Made by a program: the position numbers and the translations under genes | Shown: positions 14,596 through 22,636 of the stretch, piece by piece | Numbering within the stretch: position 1 is the first letter of the stretch | How the letters are laid out: each line of letters starts with the position of its first letter | Assembly: GCA_934502905.1 (NCBI GenBank) | Contig: CAKSVK010000033.1 | Location: forward strand, 1 to 24,468 | Source of the DNA: an uncultured Chitinophagaceae bacterium | Lineage (GTDB): Bacteria; Bacteroidota; Bacteroidia; Chitinophagales; Chitinophagaceae | Direction of reading: 5' to 3' | DNA length: 24,468 nucleotides | Notes under the pieces: generated by a model | Told to the model about the DNA's origin: nothing | What the model saw: only the letters and a program-made list of their open reading frames with translations | The model's database searches: none

Positions 14596-17076
14596 TTACT
14601 CTTCAAAGTACAGCCGCTGTACCCTTTGTGATATGCCGGTCATGATCTCGTAGGGAATCGTTTCAGCCCACCGTGCCAGCTCCATCACCGACAGCTCTTT
14701 TCCGAAAACGATCACCTCATCATTCTCTTTTACGTGCGGTATACCGGTAATGTCCACCATGGTCATATCCATAGCAATGCAACCTACTACCGGCGCCGGG
14801 TAACCGTTGATATACACCTTCCCTACTCCATTGCTGAAAGCTCTCCTGTAGCCATCAGCATACCCGATCCTGATGGTGGCAATCATGCTTTCCTTCTGCA
14901 GCTGTCCGCACCTGTTATACCCGACCGTATCGCCGGCCGGTACTTTTTTGATCTGCGCAACAGTGGTTTTCAGCGTAGCCGCTTCCTTTAATTCCAGGTG
15001 GCTCCGGGGTGGCAAGCCGTACATGGCAATTCCCAGCCTTACCATATCAAGCTGCAGATCCGGATGCCGTATGATGGCCGCTGAATTGGAAATATGCCTC
15101 AGAAACCGGTAAGGCAGATATTGTTGCAGCGTGTCACATGCACGCGTAAAAACATCTGCCTGTGACTTCGTAAAATAGTCCAGCTCCGCGTCCTCGCTTC
15201 CCGCCAGGTGACTGAAAACAGACTGAATAGAAAACAGGTTTTCTTTTACCAGCATAACGGCAAGGCTCTCTGCTTCGTTCATTTCGAAGCCGAGACGGTG
15301 CATACCGGTGTCTATCTTGATATGTACAGGATAATGCTGCAGTCCCTGCTGTTGCAGGTATTGCCGGAAAGCATGCAGGATATTAAAAGAAAAAATTTCA
15401 GGCTCCAGGAAATGCTCCGTCATAACGGCAAAGCTGCTCTCTTCGGGATTCATCACCATGATCGGCAGGTGTATCCCTGCCTTCCTCAGCTCCACACCTT
15501 CATCTGTATAAGCAACGGCCAGGTAATCCACCTTGTTATACTGCAGGGTATTGGCGATCTCAAAGCCTCCGCCACCATAAGAGAATGCTTTTACCATTGC
15601 CATTACCCTGGTTTCTGGACGGAGCAACTGCTGTATCTGCCGGATGTTATGGCTGATAGCGCTCAGGTTGATCTCGAGAACAGTTTGATGTGTTTTTTGC
15701 TCCAGCAACGCATGGATACGCTCAAAGGCAAAAGCACGGGCACCTTTTATGAGTATGGCTTCATTCTGAAAACGGATACTGTGAAATTGCTTCAGCAACG
15801 CTTCTGTGCCGGTAAAAAACAAAGCTTCTCCACAGGCAGCTTCCAGCTGATCACGATGCTGGCTGATATCCGCTCCCACCGCGATAATACGTTGTATCCC
15901 TTTTTGTTGAAGAAGGTCCGCAATTTCGCCATATAACGCCGCCTGGCTCAGTCCTGTTTCTACAAAATCTGAGAGAATTACAGTACGCCGGTCGTGGTGC
16001 TTTACCTGGAGCAAAAAGTCCAGGGCAATGCGCAAGGAATCCAGGTCGGCAACATAGCTGTCATTGATGATCGTACAGTTATTGATGCCCTTTTTCATTT
16101 CCAGCCGCATACTGACGGGACGCAACAGCTTTATTCTCCTGGCTATCTCCGCTTTGTCATATCCCAAACGCAATAGCACGCATGCGCAGGTGATTGCATT
16201 TTCAACCGATGCGTCATCTATAAAAGGAATTTCCAGGTCTGCCCCAACCTGGTCATTGCTGACAATCAGGCTGATGACCGTATGATCACCTTTCTTCTGT
16301 ACGGCAGAAACAATCACAGCATTTCCTTCCTCCCTCCCATACAGGAAACATGTTACCGGCAAATCCTGCAGGCATTTTTTTATTATTTTTTCATCTCCGT
16401 TCGCGACCACCCAATCCGCTCCCCTGAAAAGTTTTACCTTTTCTCCTGCTTTTTCCTCGCGGCTGGTAAAGTTTTCGCTATGCGCATCTCCAAGGTGAGT
16501 AAATACCCCGATCGTAGGCCGGATGACCCTTTGCAGCTTTTCCATCTCTCCTTTTTGCGAAATGCCCGCCTCTATGATGGCCAGGCGATGGGTGTCATTC
16601 ATCAACCAGACACTCAGCGGTACACCTACCTGTGAATTGTAGCTCTTAGGACTGCGCACTATAGGATAGTCTTCTTCCAGCAGTTGATATAGCCACTCTT
16701 TTACAATGGTTTTGCCATTGCTGCCTGCCAGCGCGATAACAGGTATATCAAACTGCCGCCGGTGAAATGCAGCCAATTGCTGTAATGCATCCAGCACATC
16801 CGGCACCAGGATGAAATCTGCCTGTATATTACCTGCCGGAAAGCCCATCGGAACCACAAAACCGGATACTCCTCTTTCAAACAATTCTTCAACATACGCT
16901 TCACCGTTGCGCCGGGTGCCCGGCAAGGCAAAAAAGAGCGTGGAAGATGCATGCACCAGCTTCCTGCTATCGGTCAGTAAATGTTCAATAATATGCTCCT
17001 GCCCCGCAGCACCATTCTGCAGCAGCTTTCCTCCAACGATGCCGGATATTTTTTCTATTGTATACACAACCGTCAT
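14596..17076 (-). CDS. Bifunctional UDP-MurNAc-tripeptide:D-Ala-D-Ala ligase / alanine racemase (MurF-Alr fusion)
   Basis: 826 residues. The N-terminal half (about 1-455) is MurF: TDSRK near 35-39, the ATP loop GSNGKT at 118-123 followed by KEW, SYNSQVGVPLSVW at 145-157, the central-domain IIEAGISQKGEM region, and a complete C-terminal ligase domain. The second half (about 465-826) is a PLP-dependent alanine racemase: the PLP lysine is K496 in AMVKAFSYG, with HISNSAAII (661-669), MVRLGIAMYGLPP (678-690), the second catalytic tyrosine probably Y720 in VGYNRCG, and RIGYADGYRR (736-745). One protein thus makes D-Ala and adds D-Ala-D-Ala to the UDP-MurNAc-tripeptide. The fusion is known from Bacteroidota. 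Single minus-strand gene, divergent from purA. Confidence 0.96.
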   Translation of the reverse strand: MTVVYTIEKISGIVGGKLLQNGAAGQEHIIEHLLTDSRKLVHASSTLFFALPGTRRNGEAYVEELFERGVSGFVVPMGFPAGNIQADFILVPDVLDALQQLAAFHRRQFDIPVIALAGSNGKTIVKEWLYQLLEEDYPIVRSPKSYNSQVGVPLSVWLMNDTHRLAIIEAGISQKGEMEKLQRVIRPTIGVFTHLGDAHSENFTSREEKAGEKVKLFRGADWVVANGDEKIIKKCLQDLPVTCFLYGREEGNAVIVSAVQKKGDHTVISLIVSNDQVGADLEIPFIDDASVENAITCACVLLRLGYDKAEIARRIKLLRPVSMRLEMKKGINNCTIINDSYVADLDSLRIALDFLLQVKHHDRRTVILSDFVETGLSQAALYGEIADLLQQKGIQRIIAVGADISQHRDQLEAACGEALFFTGTEALLKQFHSIRFQNEAILIKGARAFAFERIHALLEQKTHQTVLEINLSAISHNIRQIQQLLRPETRVMAMVKAFSYGGGGFEIANTLQYNKVDYLAVAYTDEGVELRKAGIHLPIMVMNPEESSFAVMTEHFLEPEIFSFNILHAFRQYLQQQGLQHYPVHIKIDTGMHRLGFEMNEAESLAVMLVKENLFSIQSVFSHLAGSEDAELDYFTKSQADVFTRACDTLQQYLPYRFLRHISNSAAIIRHPDLQLDMVRLGIAMYGLPPRSHLELKEAATLKTTVAQIKKVPAGDTVGYNRCGQLQKESMIATIRIGYADGYRRAFSNGVGKVYINGYPAPVVGCIAMDMTMVDITGIPHVKENDEVIVFGKELSVMELARWAETIPYEIMTGISQRVQRLYFEE

Positions 17077-17316
17077 TTTACCATAAGAAGAATAAACGCA
17101 AATAACGACAATTATTGCAAGGTCGCAATTTCCGGATGTATTTACCTGTGGTGAGAGAAGTCGCCTGCGGCGAGGACTATCATTGCAGCAAAATCAGGGA
17201 TAGACAAATGTCGTTAATAAAAGCGCAGGCCTTAGCAGGCGGGTGGTGTTACGCCTGCCCGGACGCATTTCCCCGAAGGCACAGACAATTTATTTTCCGT
17301 ATTGGCGGCATTCTTC

Positions 17317-17324
17317 TATTTTTG
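17317..17324 (+). promoter_or_regulatory. Candidate -7 element of the purA promoter
   Basis: TATTTTTG matches TAnnTTTG exactly, 24 nt before the purA ATG. No clear TTG sits at the right distance upstream, so the -33 box is weak. The rest of the 272-bp divergent gap holds two small GC-rich hairpins, TCGCC-TGC-GGCGA (17161-17173) and GCAGGCG/CGCCTGC (17235-17258), and nothing else I recognise. Confidence 0.35.
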
Positions 17325-17348
17325 CCACTCTTGCAAATAAGATAAAAA

Positions 17349-18614
17349 ATGGTTGATGTATTATTAGGCCTGCAATGGGGCGATGAAGGCAAAGGTAAGA
17401 TAGTAGATTATTTCGCATCTGATTACGACTTGATAGCCCGGTTCCAGGGCGGTCCTAATGCAGGACATACGCTGTATGTCAAAGACAAAAAAGTGGTGCT
17501 TCACCAGATCCCGTCAGGCATCTTTCACGACAATATCGTAAACCTGATCGGCAATGGTGTGGTGCTGGACGCCGTAACACTGAAAAAAGAATGCGAAACA
17601 GTAGCGGCATTTGGCGTAGACTATACCAAAAATCTTTATATATCAGAAAGGACCAACCTGATATTGCCTACCCACAGGGCACTGGATAAAGCATCGGAGC
17701 TGCTGAAAGGCAACGACAAAATCGGTTCCACGCTGAAGGGCATCGGGCCTGCCTATATGGACAAAACCGGCAGGAATGCGCTGCGTGTCGGGGATATCCT
17801 GGACAAAAACTTCACAACCCAGTATATCCGTCTTCGCCTGAAGCACCAGAAGCTGCTGGACAGCATGCATTTCAACGAAGACATTTCCGCCTGGGAAGAG
17901 GAGTTCTTTGAGGGAATCGAATTCATGAGAAAATTTAAAATTGTAAACGGAGAGTATTTTATCAACGAGAAAATACGCGAGGGTAAAAAAGTGCTGGCAG
18001 AAGGCGCCCAGGGAAGCATGCTGGATGTGGATTTTGGTACCTTTCCCTTTGTTACCTCCTCCAACACCATCTCAGCCGGCGTATGTACGGGATTGGGCGT
18101 ACCCCCGCAAAAGATAAAAGAAGTTATAGGTGTCACTAAAGCATATTGCACCCGCGTCGGCAGTGGTCCTTTCCCCACCGAGCTGCACGATGATACAGGA
18201 GAACAGCTCCGGAAAATAGGTAACGAGTTTGGCGCCACCACCGGGCGTCCCCGCCGTTGCGGCTGGATCGACCTGGTTGCTTTGAACTTTGCCTGCATGG
18301 TGAACGGTGTGACCCAACTGGTAATGACCAAAGCGGATGTGCTGGATTCATTCAAAGAGCTGAAAGTATGCAGCGCATACAGCGTAAACGGGAAGGTGCA
18401 GAAACAAGTGCCGTACCAGATGACAAAGGTGACCATAGACCCGGTATATGAGAGTTTTGCCGGGTGGAATACTGATATTTCGGGATTGAAGGGAATGGAA
18501 GATTGCCCGGACGCCATGAAAAAGTATATACAACATATCAATCAATACCTGGGAGTGGATGTAAAATATGTGTCGAACGGCCCGGGAAGGGAACAGATCA
18601 TCCCTGTTGGATAA
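17349..18614 (+). CDS. purA: Adenylosuccinate synthetase
   Basis: 421 residues, close to the usual 425-430. It joins IMP and aspartate using GTP to give adenylosuccinate, the first committed step to AMP. The N-terminus MVDVLLGLQWGDEGKGK carries the phosphate-binding loop with the catalytic Asp at residue 12; GGPNAGHT holds the catalytic His at 40. Downstream are STLKGIGPAYMDK, EGAQGSMLDVDFGTFPFVTSSN, and the base-specificity stretch GATTGRPRRCGW. Complete from start to stop. It is the first of three same-strand genes; the acidic protein gene follows after 91 bp. A weak hairpin TGCTG-TATTT-CAGCA lies at 18616-18630, just after the stop. Confidence 0.98.
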   Translation: MVDVLLGLQWGDEGKGKIVDYFASDYDLIARFQGGPNAGHTLYVKDKKVVLHQIPSGIFHDNIVNLIGNGVVLDAVTLKKECETVAAFGVDYTKNLYISERTNLILPTHRALDKASELLKGNDKIGSTLKGIGPAYMDKTGRNALRVGDILDKNFTTQYIRLRLKHQKLLDSMHFNEDISAWEEEFFEGIEFMRKFKIVNGEYFINEKIREGKKVLAEGAQGSMLDVDFGTFPFVTSSNTISAGVCTGLGVPPQKIKEVIGVTKAYCTRVGSGPFPTELHDDTGEQLRKIGNEFGATTGRPRRCGWIDLVALNFACMVNGVTQLVMTKADVLDSFKELKVCSAYSVNGKVQKQVPYQMTKVTIDPVYESFAGWNTDISGLKGMEDCPDAMKKYIQHINQYLGVDVKYVSNGPGREQIIPVG

Positions 18615-18705
18615 TTGCTGTATTTCAGCACAATAAAAATTTTCTTTGAAAATATTTGGCTATTTAAAAATCTCGTAGAAATTTTACGGATCAATCATTC
18701 AGACT

Positions 18706-19107
18706 ATGGCAAAATCTGAAAAAATAAAAAAGACGGATAAAGCAGCTCCGAAAGACGAGCAGGAAAAACCTCGTAAAGCCTCCAAATCTAAAAAAGAGGA
18801 AGAAGAGGATGATGAGGAAGACTTTGATCTTGATGAAAAGCCTGTAAAAAAAGGCGCAAAAAAATCAAAGGATGAGGATGACGACGACGATGAGGACGTG
18901 GAAATAGAAGACGACTGGGATAAGCCCGATGAGGACGACAACTGGGATCCTGATTTTGATGAATTTGATATTCCAAAATCTAAATCCAAGAAATCTTCAG
19001 GCGGCAAAAAAGGCAAAGAAGATGATGATGACCTCGGCATTGATGATGAGTTTAAAGACATGGGGCTGTTTGATGACGGCTTCGATGACGAAGACGATGA
19101 CTTCTAA
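18706..19107 (+). CDS. Extremely acidic, lysine-blocked, probably disordered protein of unknown function
   Basis: 133 residues: 57 are Asp or Glu, 26 Lys, one Arg. Charges come in blocks: a Lys-rich N-terminus (1-30), an acidic block (31-44), a Lys patch (45-55), a long acidic stretch with two Trp (56-90), a KSKSKKSSGGKKGK patch (91-104), and an acidic tail ending GLFDDGFDDEDDDF. There is no signal peptide or membrane helix, so it should be cytoplasmic. The coding call is supported by its place in line with purA and pabB (9 nt before pabB) and by a consistent amino-acid pattern with hydrophobic anchor residues (Trp, Phe, Leu) in the acidic parts. Polyanionic tails of this kind occur in histone chaperones and in the RNA polymerase delta subunit, but I see no domain to support a specific role. 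Confidence 0.75.
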   Translation: MAKSEKIKKTDKAAPKDEQEKPRKASKSKKEEEEDDEEDFDLDEKPVKKGAKKSKDEDDDDDEDVEIEDDWDKPDEDDNWDPDFDEFDIPKSKSKKSSGGKKGKEDDDDLGIDDEFKDMGLFDDGFDDEDDDF

Positions 19108-19116
19108 CACGAGATC

Positions 19117-20403
19117 TTGAAAAGAACTTATCGTTCCTTTCGTGTAAACGATCTGATACAAACAAAGCAACAGATGTTATACTGGTCTGCCCGGCATAAC
19201 ATCTGTTGTTTTTTGGACAATCACCAATACCATCTTACAGCTCAGCGCTACGAATGCCTTGTGGCCGCCGGTTGTCATGATCGCCTGGAAGCCAATGCCG
19301 GACAGGCGCTGCAGCAGCTCCAATTGTTTGTGCAGCAGCAACAGGACTGGTGTTTCGGACACCTGGGGTATGATATAAAAGACGAAATTGAAGCGTTGCA
19401 TTCTTCCAACCCGGACCCGCTTGGCTTTCCCGATCTTCACTTCTTTGTTCCCGAGGTCGTATTAATGCTGCAAAAAGATGAGCTGGTCATCGGCGCCTTC
19501 GGGCAACACCAGCAAATACTGGATCAAATCCTGCATACGCCTGCACCTTCGCACATCGGCACCCATCAAGTTCTGGATATCCGGCAGCGATTTTCAAAAG
19601 AAGAGTACCTCTCACGCCTGGAAAAAATCAAAGAGCACATCTTGCGGGGGGATTGTTATGAAATAAATTTCTGCCAGGAGTTTTATAATGAGCACGCGAC
19701 AATCGATCCGTTATCTTTATACATATCGCTGTGCAGGGAGTCCCCGAATCCTTATGCATGTTTTTACAGGATCGGCTCCCGTTACCTGCTTTGCGCAAGC
19801 CCGGAACGGTATATCAACCGGCAGGGCAACAGGATCCTGTCTCAGCCGATCAAAGGTACCGCAGCCCGGTACAGGGAGGACCCGGGAGCAGATCTTGCCT
19901 CCAGGCAGTCGCTGCAGCACAGCGTTAAAGACCGGTCGGAAAATGTAATGGTAGTAGACCTCGTAAGAAACGACCTCTCAAAGGTAAGCAGGAAAGGAAG
20001 TGTAAAAGTAGAAGAGCTTTTCGGGATATACGATTTTCCGCAGGTATACCAAATGGTATCCACTATAAGCGGTGAACTGAAGCCTTACACAACCATTGCA
20101 GACATATTCAGGGCCAGCTTTCCCATGGCCAGTATGACAGGCGTACCCAAAAAAAGGGTGATGGAACTGATTGACAGATATGAAGCGGTAAAGCGGGGGC
20201 TTTATTCCGGCACAACAGGTTATATAACACCCAACGGGGATTTTGACTTTAATGTGGTGATCAGGAGTATACTGTATAATGCGGGAACCCGATACCTGTC
20301 ATTCCAGACCGGCTCCGCCATTACCTTCAACAGCGATCCTGTTGCTGAATATGAAGAATGCCTGCTGAAAGCCATGGCAATAAAAAAAGTGCTGAATGGT
20401 TAA
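19117..20403 (+). CDS. pabB: Aminodeoxychorismate synthase component I (chorismate-binding enzyme)
   Basis: 428 residues from TTG 19117. A stop (19105-19107) lies in the same frame just upstream, so this is the earliest start. The ATG at 19174 would remove 19 residues (KRTYRSFRVNDLIQTKQQ) that look like conserved N-terminus. It converts chorismate plus amide nitrogen to 4-amino-4-deoxychorismate, precursor of p-aminobenzoate and folate. The motif PIKGT (244-248) carries K246, the lysine that marks PabB rather than TrpE (PIAGT). Other chorismate-binding landmarks are SPERYINRQG, DLVRNDLSKVSRKGSV, SFPMASMTGVPKKRVMELID, and the C-terminal QTGSAITFNSDPVAEYEE. No amidotransferase (pabA) or lyase (pabC) gene is next to it. 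Its last codons also form a terminator hairpin for the opposite-strand gene. Confidence 0.95.
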   Translation: MKRTYRSFRVNDLIQTKQQMLYWSARHNICCFLDNHQYHLTAQRYECLVAAGCHDRLEANAGQALQQLQLFVQQQQDWCFGHLGYDIKDEIEALHSSNPDPLGFPDLHFFVPEVVLMLQKDELVIGAFGQHQQILDQILHTPAPSHIGTHQVLDIRQRFSKEEYLSRLEKIKEHILRGDCYEINFCQEFYNEHATIDPLSLYISLCRESPNPYACFYRIGSRYLLCASPERYINRQGNRILSQPIKGTAARYREDPGADLASRQSLQHSVKDRSENVMVVDLVRNDLSKVSRKGSVKVEELFGIYDFPQVYQMVSTISGELKPYTTIADIFRASFPMASMTGVPKKRVMELIDRYEAVKRGLYSGTTGYITPNGDFDFNVVIRSILYNAGTRYLSFQTGSAITFNSDPVAEYEECLLKAMAIKKVLNG

Positions 20404-20414
20404 TTCAACACTTT
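20382..20414 (-). terminator. Rho-independent terminator of the lytic transglycosylase gene, overlapping the end of pabB
   Basis: The arms AAAGTGCTGAAT (20386-20397) and ATTCAACACTTT (20403-20414) pair over 12 positions, with one G-U wobble in minus-strand RNA and a 5-nt loop. The A-run at 20382-20388 becomes a U-run directly after the stem in minus-strand RNA. There is no T-run on the plus side, so it should work for the minus strand. Confidence 0.8.
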
Positions 20415-20441
20415 CGGTCAAGGAAAAATATTGTCAGGAAG

Positions 20442-21599
20442 TTATTTCTTCTTTCTTGAACTGGCATTGTCAGCAGCAACCGCTTTGGGTTTGGACACTT
20501 CCAGCGCTTTAGGATATTCCTTTTGCCTGTCGGCACTGATGATGCTGTTATTCTCGTTCAATATCATTTGAATAGACTCTGCCAGTATCTCATGCTTTTT
20601 GCGCGTAAACAGCTCCATTTTGTCTTTGGGCAACTTTAACTGGTAACCATTTACTGCTACTTCCGCGTCAAAACCGGGATTATACGCATTAAACATATCA
20701 GCGTCCATGTTCAATGCCTGGATAAGAGCCGCAGACCGGTATTTCCCGGTAACGATCAGGGTTGCCTCCACGTCGTCCCCTGAAAACCGCTCCACATTCA
20801 TCAGCGCAGGCGCCACCACATTGCTCCTGGCTTCCCGTGCATCAAAATAATAGCGGGTAGCTATGAATTTCTTTACATGTCCCCTTGATTCTGCGGGAAG
20901 GTAATGTTGCAATTTCCAGAAATCGCGGCTGCCGCTTTTTCTGATAGCATATTCCACCCGTGAAGCCCCGCAATTGTAGGCTGCCACGGTTAAATACCAA
21001 TCATTGAACTGACCATATAAGATCTTCAGGTATTTGGCTGCAGCATGGGTGCTTTTTGTCAAATCACGTCTTTCATCCCTATGCCGGTTCACTGTCAACC
21101 CCATTAACCGGGCAGTGGGCGCCATAAACTGCCAGGGCCCCACGGCACCTTTGTTGGAAACAGCAGCATGGTATAACTCGGATTCGATAATGGCCAGGTA
21201 CTTCAAGTCCAGCGGAAGATTATTTTTTTCCAGGATATTATCTATTAAAGAAAGATGCCTGGCGTTTTTTTCTGCGATCTTTTCAAACCGTGCTTCGTTT
21301 TTCCTGTTATACTCCCTTACAAATGAAACAGATAAAGGATGAAGCTGTTTGAAAAGCAGTTCAGGCGTGACGATCGCTTTTACCTGCTTTTCCTCTGTTT
21401 TTGTAATCACATTTTCATCTATATCTACCGCAACGGCAGCTACATGCTCTGCAAGCAACGGCTCTTCCACATCCAGGGCAACGATAGCAGTATCTTTTTC
21501 CTGGCCGGAAAGCCTGTTCCCCGTTTCAGCAACGGTGGTAAACGAAAGGGACAATAAAAGGATCAAGCAACCAAAACCATTTACTAACATTCTTAACAT
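20442..21599 (-). CDS. Lytic murein transglycosylase, MltD-like (SLT domain)
   Basis: 385 residues. The N-terminal hydrophobic signal sequence (about 5-24, ending TTVAE) sends it to the periplasm; there is no lipobox cysteine at the cleavage site. The family-1 SLT domain runs from about 120 to 255: the catalytic Glu is E139 in LAIIESEL, followed by GAVGPWQFM (151-159), AAYNCG (206-211) and a late AxRYYFD. It cleaves the glycan strand between MurNAc and GlcNAc with formation of 1,6-anhydroMurNAc. The C-terminal 275-325 (LIVTGKYRSAALIQALNMDADMFNAYNPGF...VNGYQLKLP) looks like one degenerate LysM-type module, and the tail is Lys-rich. It is on the minus strand 275 bp downstream of the sigma gene, so cotranscription is uncertain. 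Confidence 0.92.
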   Translation of the reverse strand: MLRMLVNGFGCLILLLSLSFTTVAETGNRLSGQEKDTAIVALDVEEPLLAEHVAAVAVDIDENVITKTEEKQVKAIVTPELLFKQLHPLSVSFVREYNRKNEARFEKIAEKNARHLSLIDNILEKNNLPLDLKYLAIIESELYHAAVSNKGAVGPWQFMAPTARLMGLTVNRHRDERRDLTKSTHAAAKYLKILYGQFNDWYLTVAAYNCGASRVEYAIRKSGSRDFWKLQHYLPAESRGHVKKFIATRYYFDAREARSNVVAPALMNVERFSGDDVEATLIVTGKYRSAALIQALNMDADMFNAYNPGFDAEVAVNGYQLKLPKDKMELFTRKKHEILAESIQMILNENNSIISADRQKEYPKALEVSKPKAVAADNASSRKKK

Positions 21600-21844
21600 A
21601 ACTCAATTTTTTGGTCTACTCCCATTTAGCAAGAATGATTCCAGAAATAGTAGTAGCTAAATAATTGGTTGATTCACAAGGATTAAAGAATTCTTAATCT
21701 ACTTAGAAGAAAGTAAAGTAAGCAGTTTTGCAAAGGATCTGGGAATTGATTGAATGGCAAATTTAAACTTCGAGGCCAAGCTTTTCTAGTAAATCACCAA
21801 AATTGTGCCATGATGAATGATAAAATGCATCCAAAGAGGTCATT

Positions 21845-21868
21845 TTGTCTTATCTTAAGATAAAACAA
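21845..21868 (-). other. Palindromic hairpin just after the sigma-factor gene
   Basis: Perfect 14-bp palindrome TTATCTTAAGATAA at 21850-21863, extended to 12-bp arms (21845-21856 and 21857-21868) with one C/A pair that becomes a G-U wobble in minus-strand RNA. It starts 6 nt beyond the sigma-factor stop. No U-run follows. It could be a terminator-like 3' hairpin or a protein-binding site. The remaining sequence to 21600 shows nothing I recognise. Confidence 0.4.
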
Positions 21869-21874
21869 TGACAA

Positions 21875-22459
21875 TCAGGCATGTTTGAATGGAGAAACAG
21901 AACGTTTGATATCGAAATTAATGGCATTGCCAATCTTTTTCAGGGCAAGGGTCATTTGATTCTCTACCGTTTTTACGGATATATCCAAAAGTCCGGCTAC
22001 CTCCCTATACTTCAGCTCTTCTTCTTTTATCAGCTTAAAGATCAGCCTGCACCTGGCAGGCAGTTGCTGAATGGCAGCATGGATCTTCTCTATCATTTCC
22101 TCCGTGATCAAAAGATGTTCGGGGTTGAAATATATGCTACGAAGCTCTACCCAGTAATCCTCCGGCAGGGGTTTTTGCAACCCTTCTTTTTTCAAATAAT
22201 TTAATGCAGTATTCCGGGTGCTGGTGAAGAGGTATAATTTAAGGTTCTGAATAGTATGTAAAGTGGCTCTTTTCTGCCATATCTTAATGAAAACATCAGA
22301 CACCACTTCATCGGCAAGCTGTTTTGATTTTAAAAAGCTGCAGGCAAACTCTTTCAGGGATGAATAAAAATAGAGGAACAGCTTATTGTAAGCTTGCTGG
22401 TCGCTGTGGAGCGCAACCGCCTGCTGTAGGAATGATATTTCGCTGCTCTGCAATTTCAT
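21875..22459 (-). CDS. ECF-type RNA polymerase sigma factor
   Basis: 194 residues from ATG 22459; an in-frame TTG three codons upstream (22468) is the less likely start. Region 2 (about 25-90) contains ADEVVSDVFIKIWQKR and LKLYLFTSTRNTALNYLKK for -10 recognition and core binding. Region 4 (about 130-180) contains LPARCRLIFKLIKEEELKYREVAGLLDISVKTVENQM, a helix-turn-helix for the -35 region. This is the Bacteroidota-expanded group usually followed by a FecR-type anti-sigma factor and SusC/SusD genes. Here no anti-sigma gene is adjacent: downstream is a lytic transglycosylase after 275 bp, and upstream a tRNA on the other strand. It is therefore an orphan with unknown regulon. Confidence 0.93.
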   Translation of the reverse strand: MKLQSSEISFLQQAVALHSDQQAYNKLFLYFYSSLKEFACSFLKSKQLADEVVSDVFIKIWQKRATLHTIQNLKLYLFTSTRNTALNYLKKEGLQKPLPEDYWVELRSIYFNPEHLLITEEMIEKIHAAIQQLPARCRLIFKLIKEEELKYREVAGLLDISVKTVENQMTLALKKIGNAINFDIKRSVSPFKHA

Positions 22460-22546
22460 AAGGAGCAATTCGTCGCAAACTAATGCATAAGTTCTACTTT
22501 ATAAGGTAACAAATCCGGATATTTTGCTGCTTCCAGAAAAAAATAA

Positions 22547-22574
22547 TTGGATAGGAGATTTTTCTCTACATTTG
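22547..22574 (+). promoter_or_regulatory. Promoter of the tRNA gene
   Basis: TTG at 22547-22549, 17 nt spacer, then TACATTTG at 22567-22574, an exact match to TAnnTTTG. The tRNA begins 62 nt after the -7 box, with an AT-rich leader between. The exact -7 match upstream of a stable RNA makes this the best promoter in the window. Confidence 0.65.
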
Positions 22575-22636
22575 CAATCCGGAAAAAAAGAGCTTATATT
22601 ATATTGATTTCACAATATTGATTCCTCTTGAGGAAT

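Noticed and set aside
15208..15936. 242-residue plus-strand ORF inside murF-alr
   Set aside because: Complete antisense to a well-supported gene; the His/Gln/Leu-rich sequence has no family features.
17115..17345. 76-residue plus-strand ORF ending just before purA
   Set aside because: It crosses the divergent promoter region and two hairpins, has an unlikely composition, and would leave no room for the purA promoter.
18699..19061. 120-residue Ser-rich ORF on the minus strand
   Set aside because: It is the exact antisense of the acidic protein: GAT/GAA-type acidic codons read as Ser/Phe/Ile-rich sequence on the other strand. The plus-strand frame fits the operon and has coherent charge blocks.
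22566..22575. Match to the CTnDOT attachment core (GTANNTTTGC) with one difference, upstream of the tRNA
   Set aside because: The same bases are the promoter -7 box TACATTTG followed by C; the promoter reading is simpler and there is no integrase or second site.
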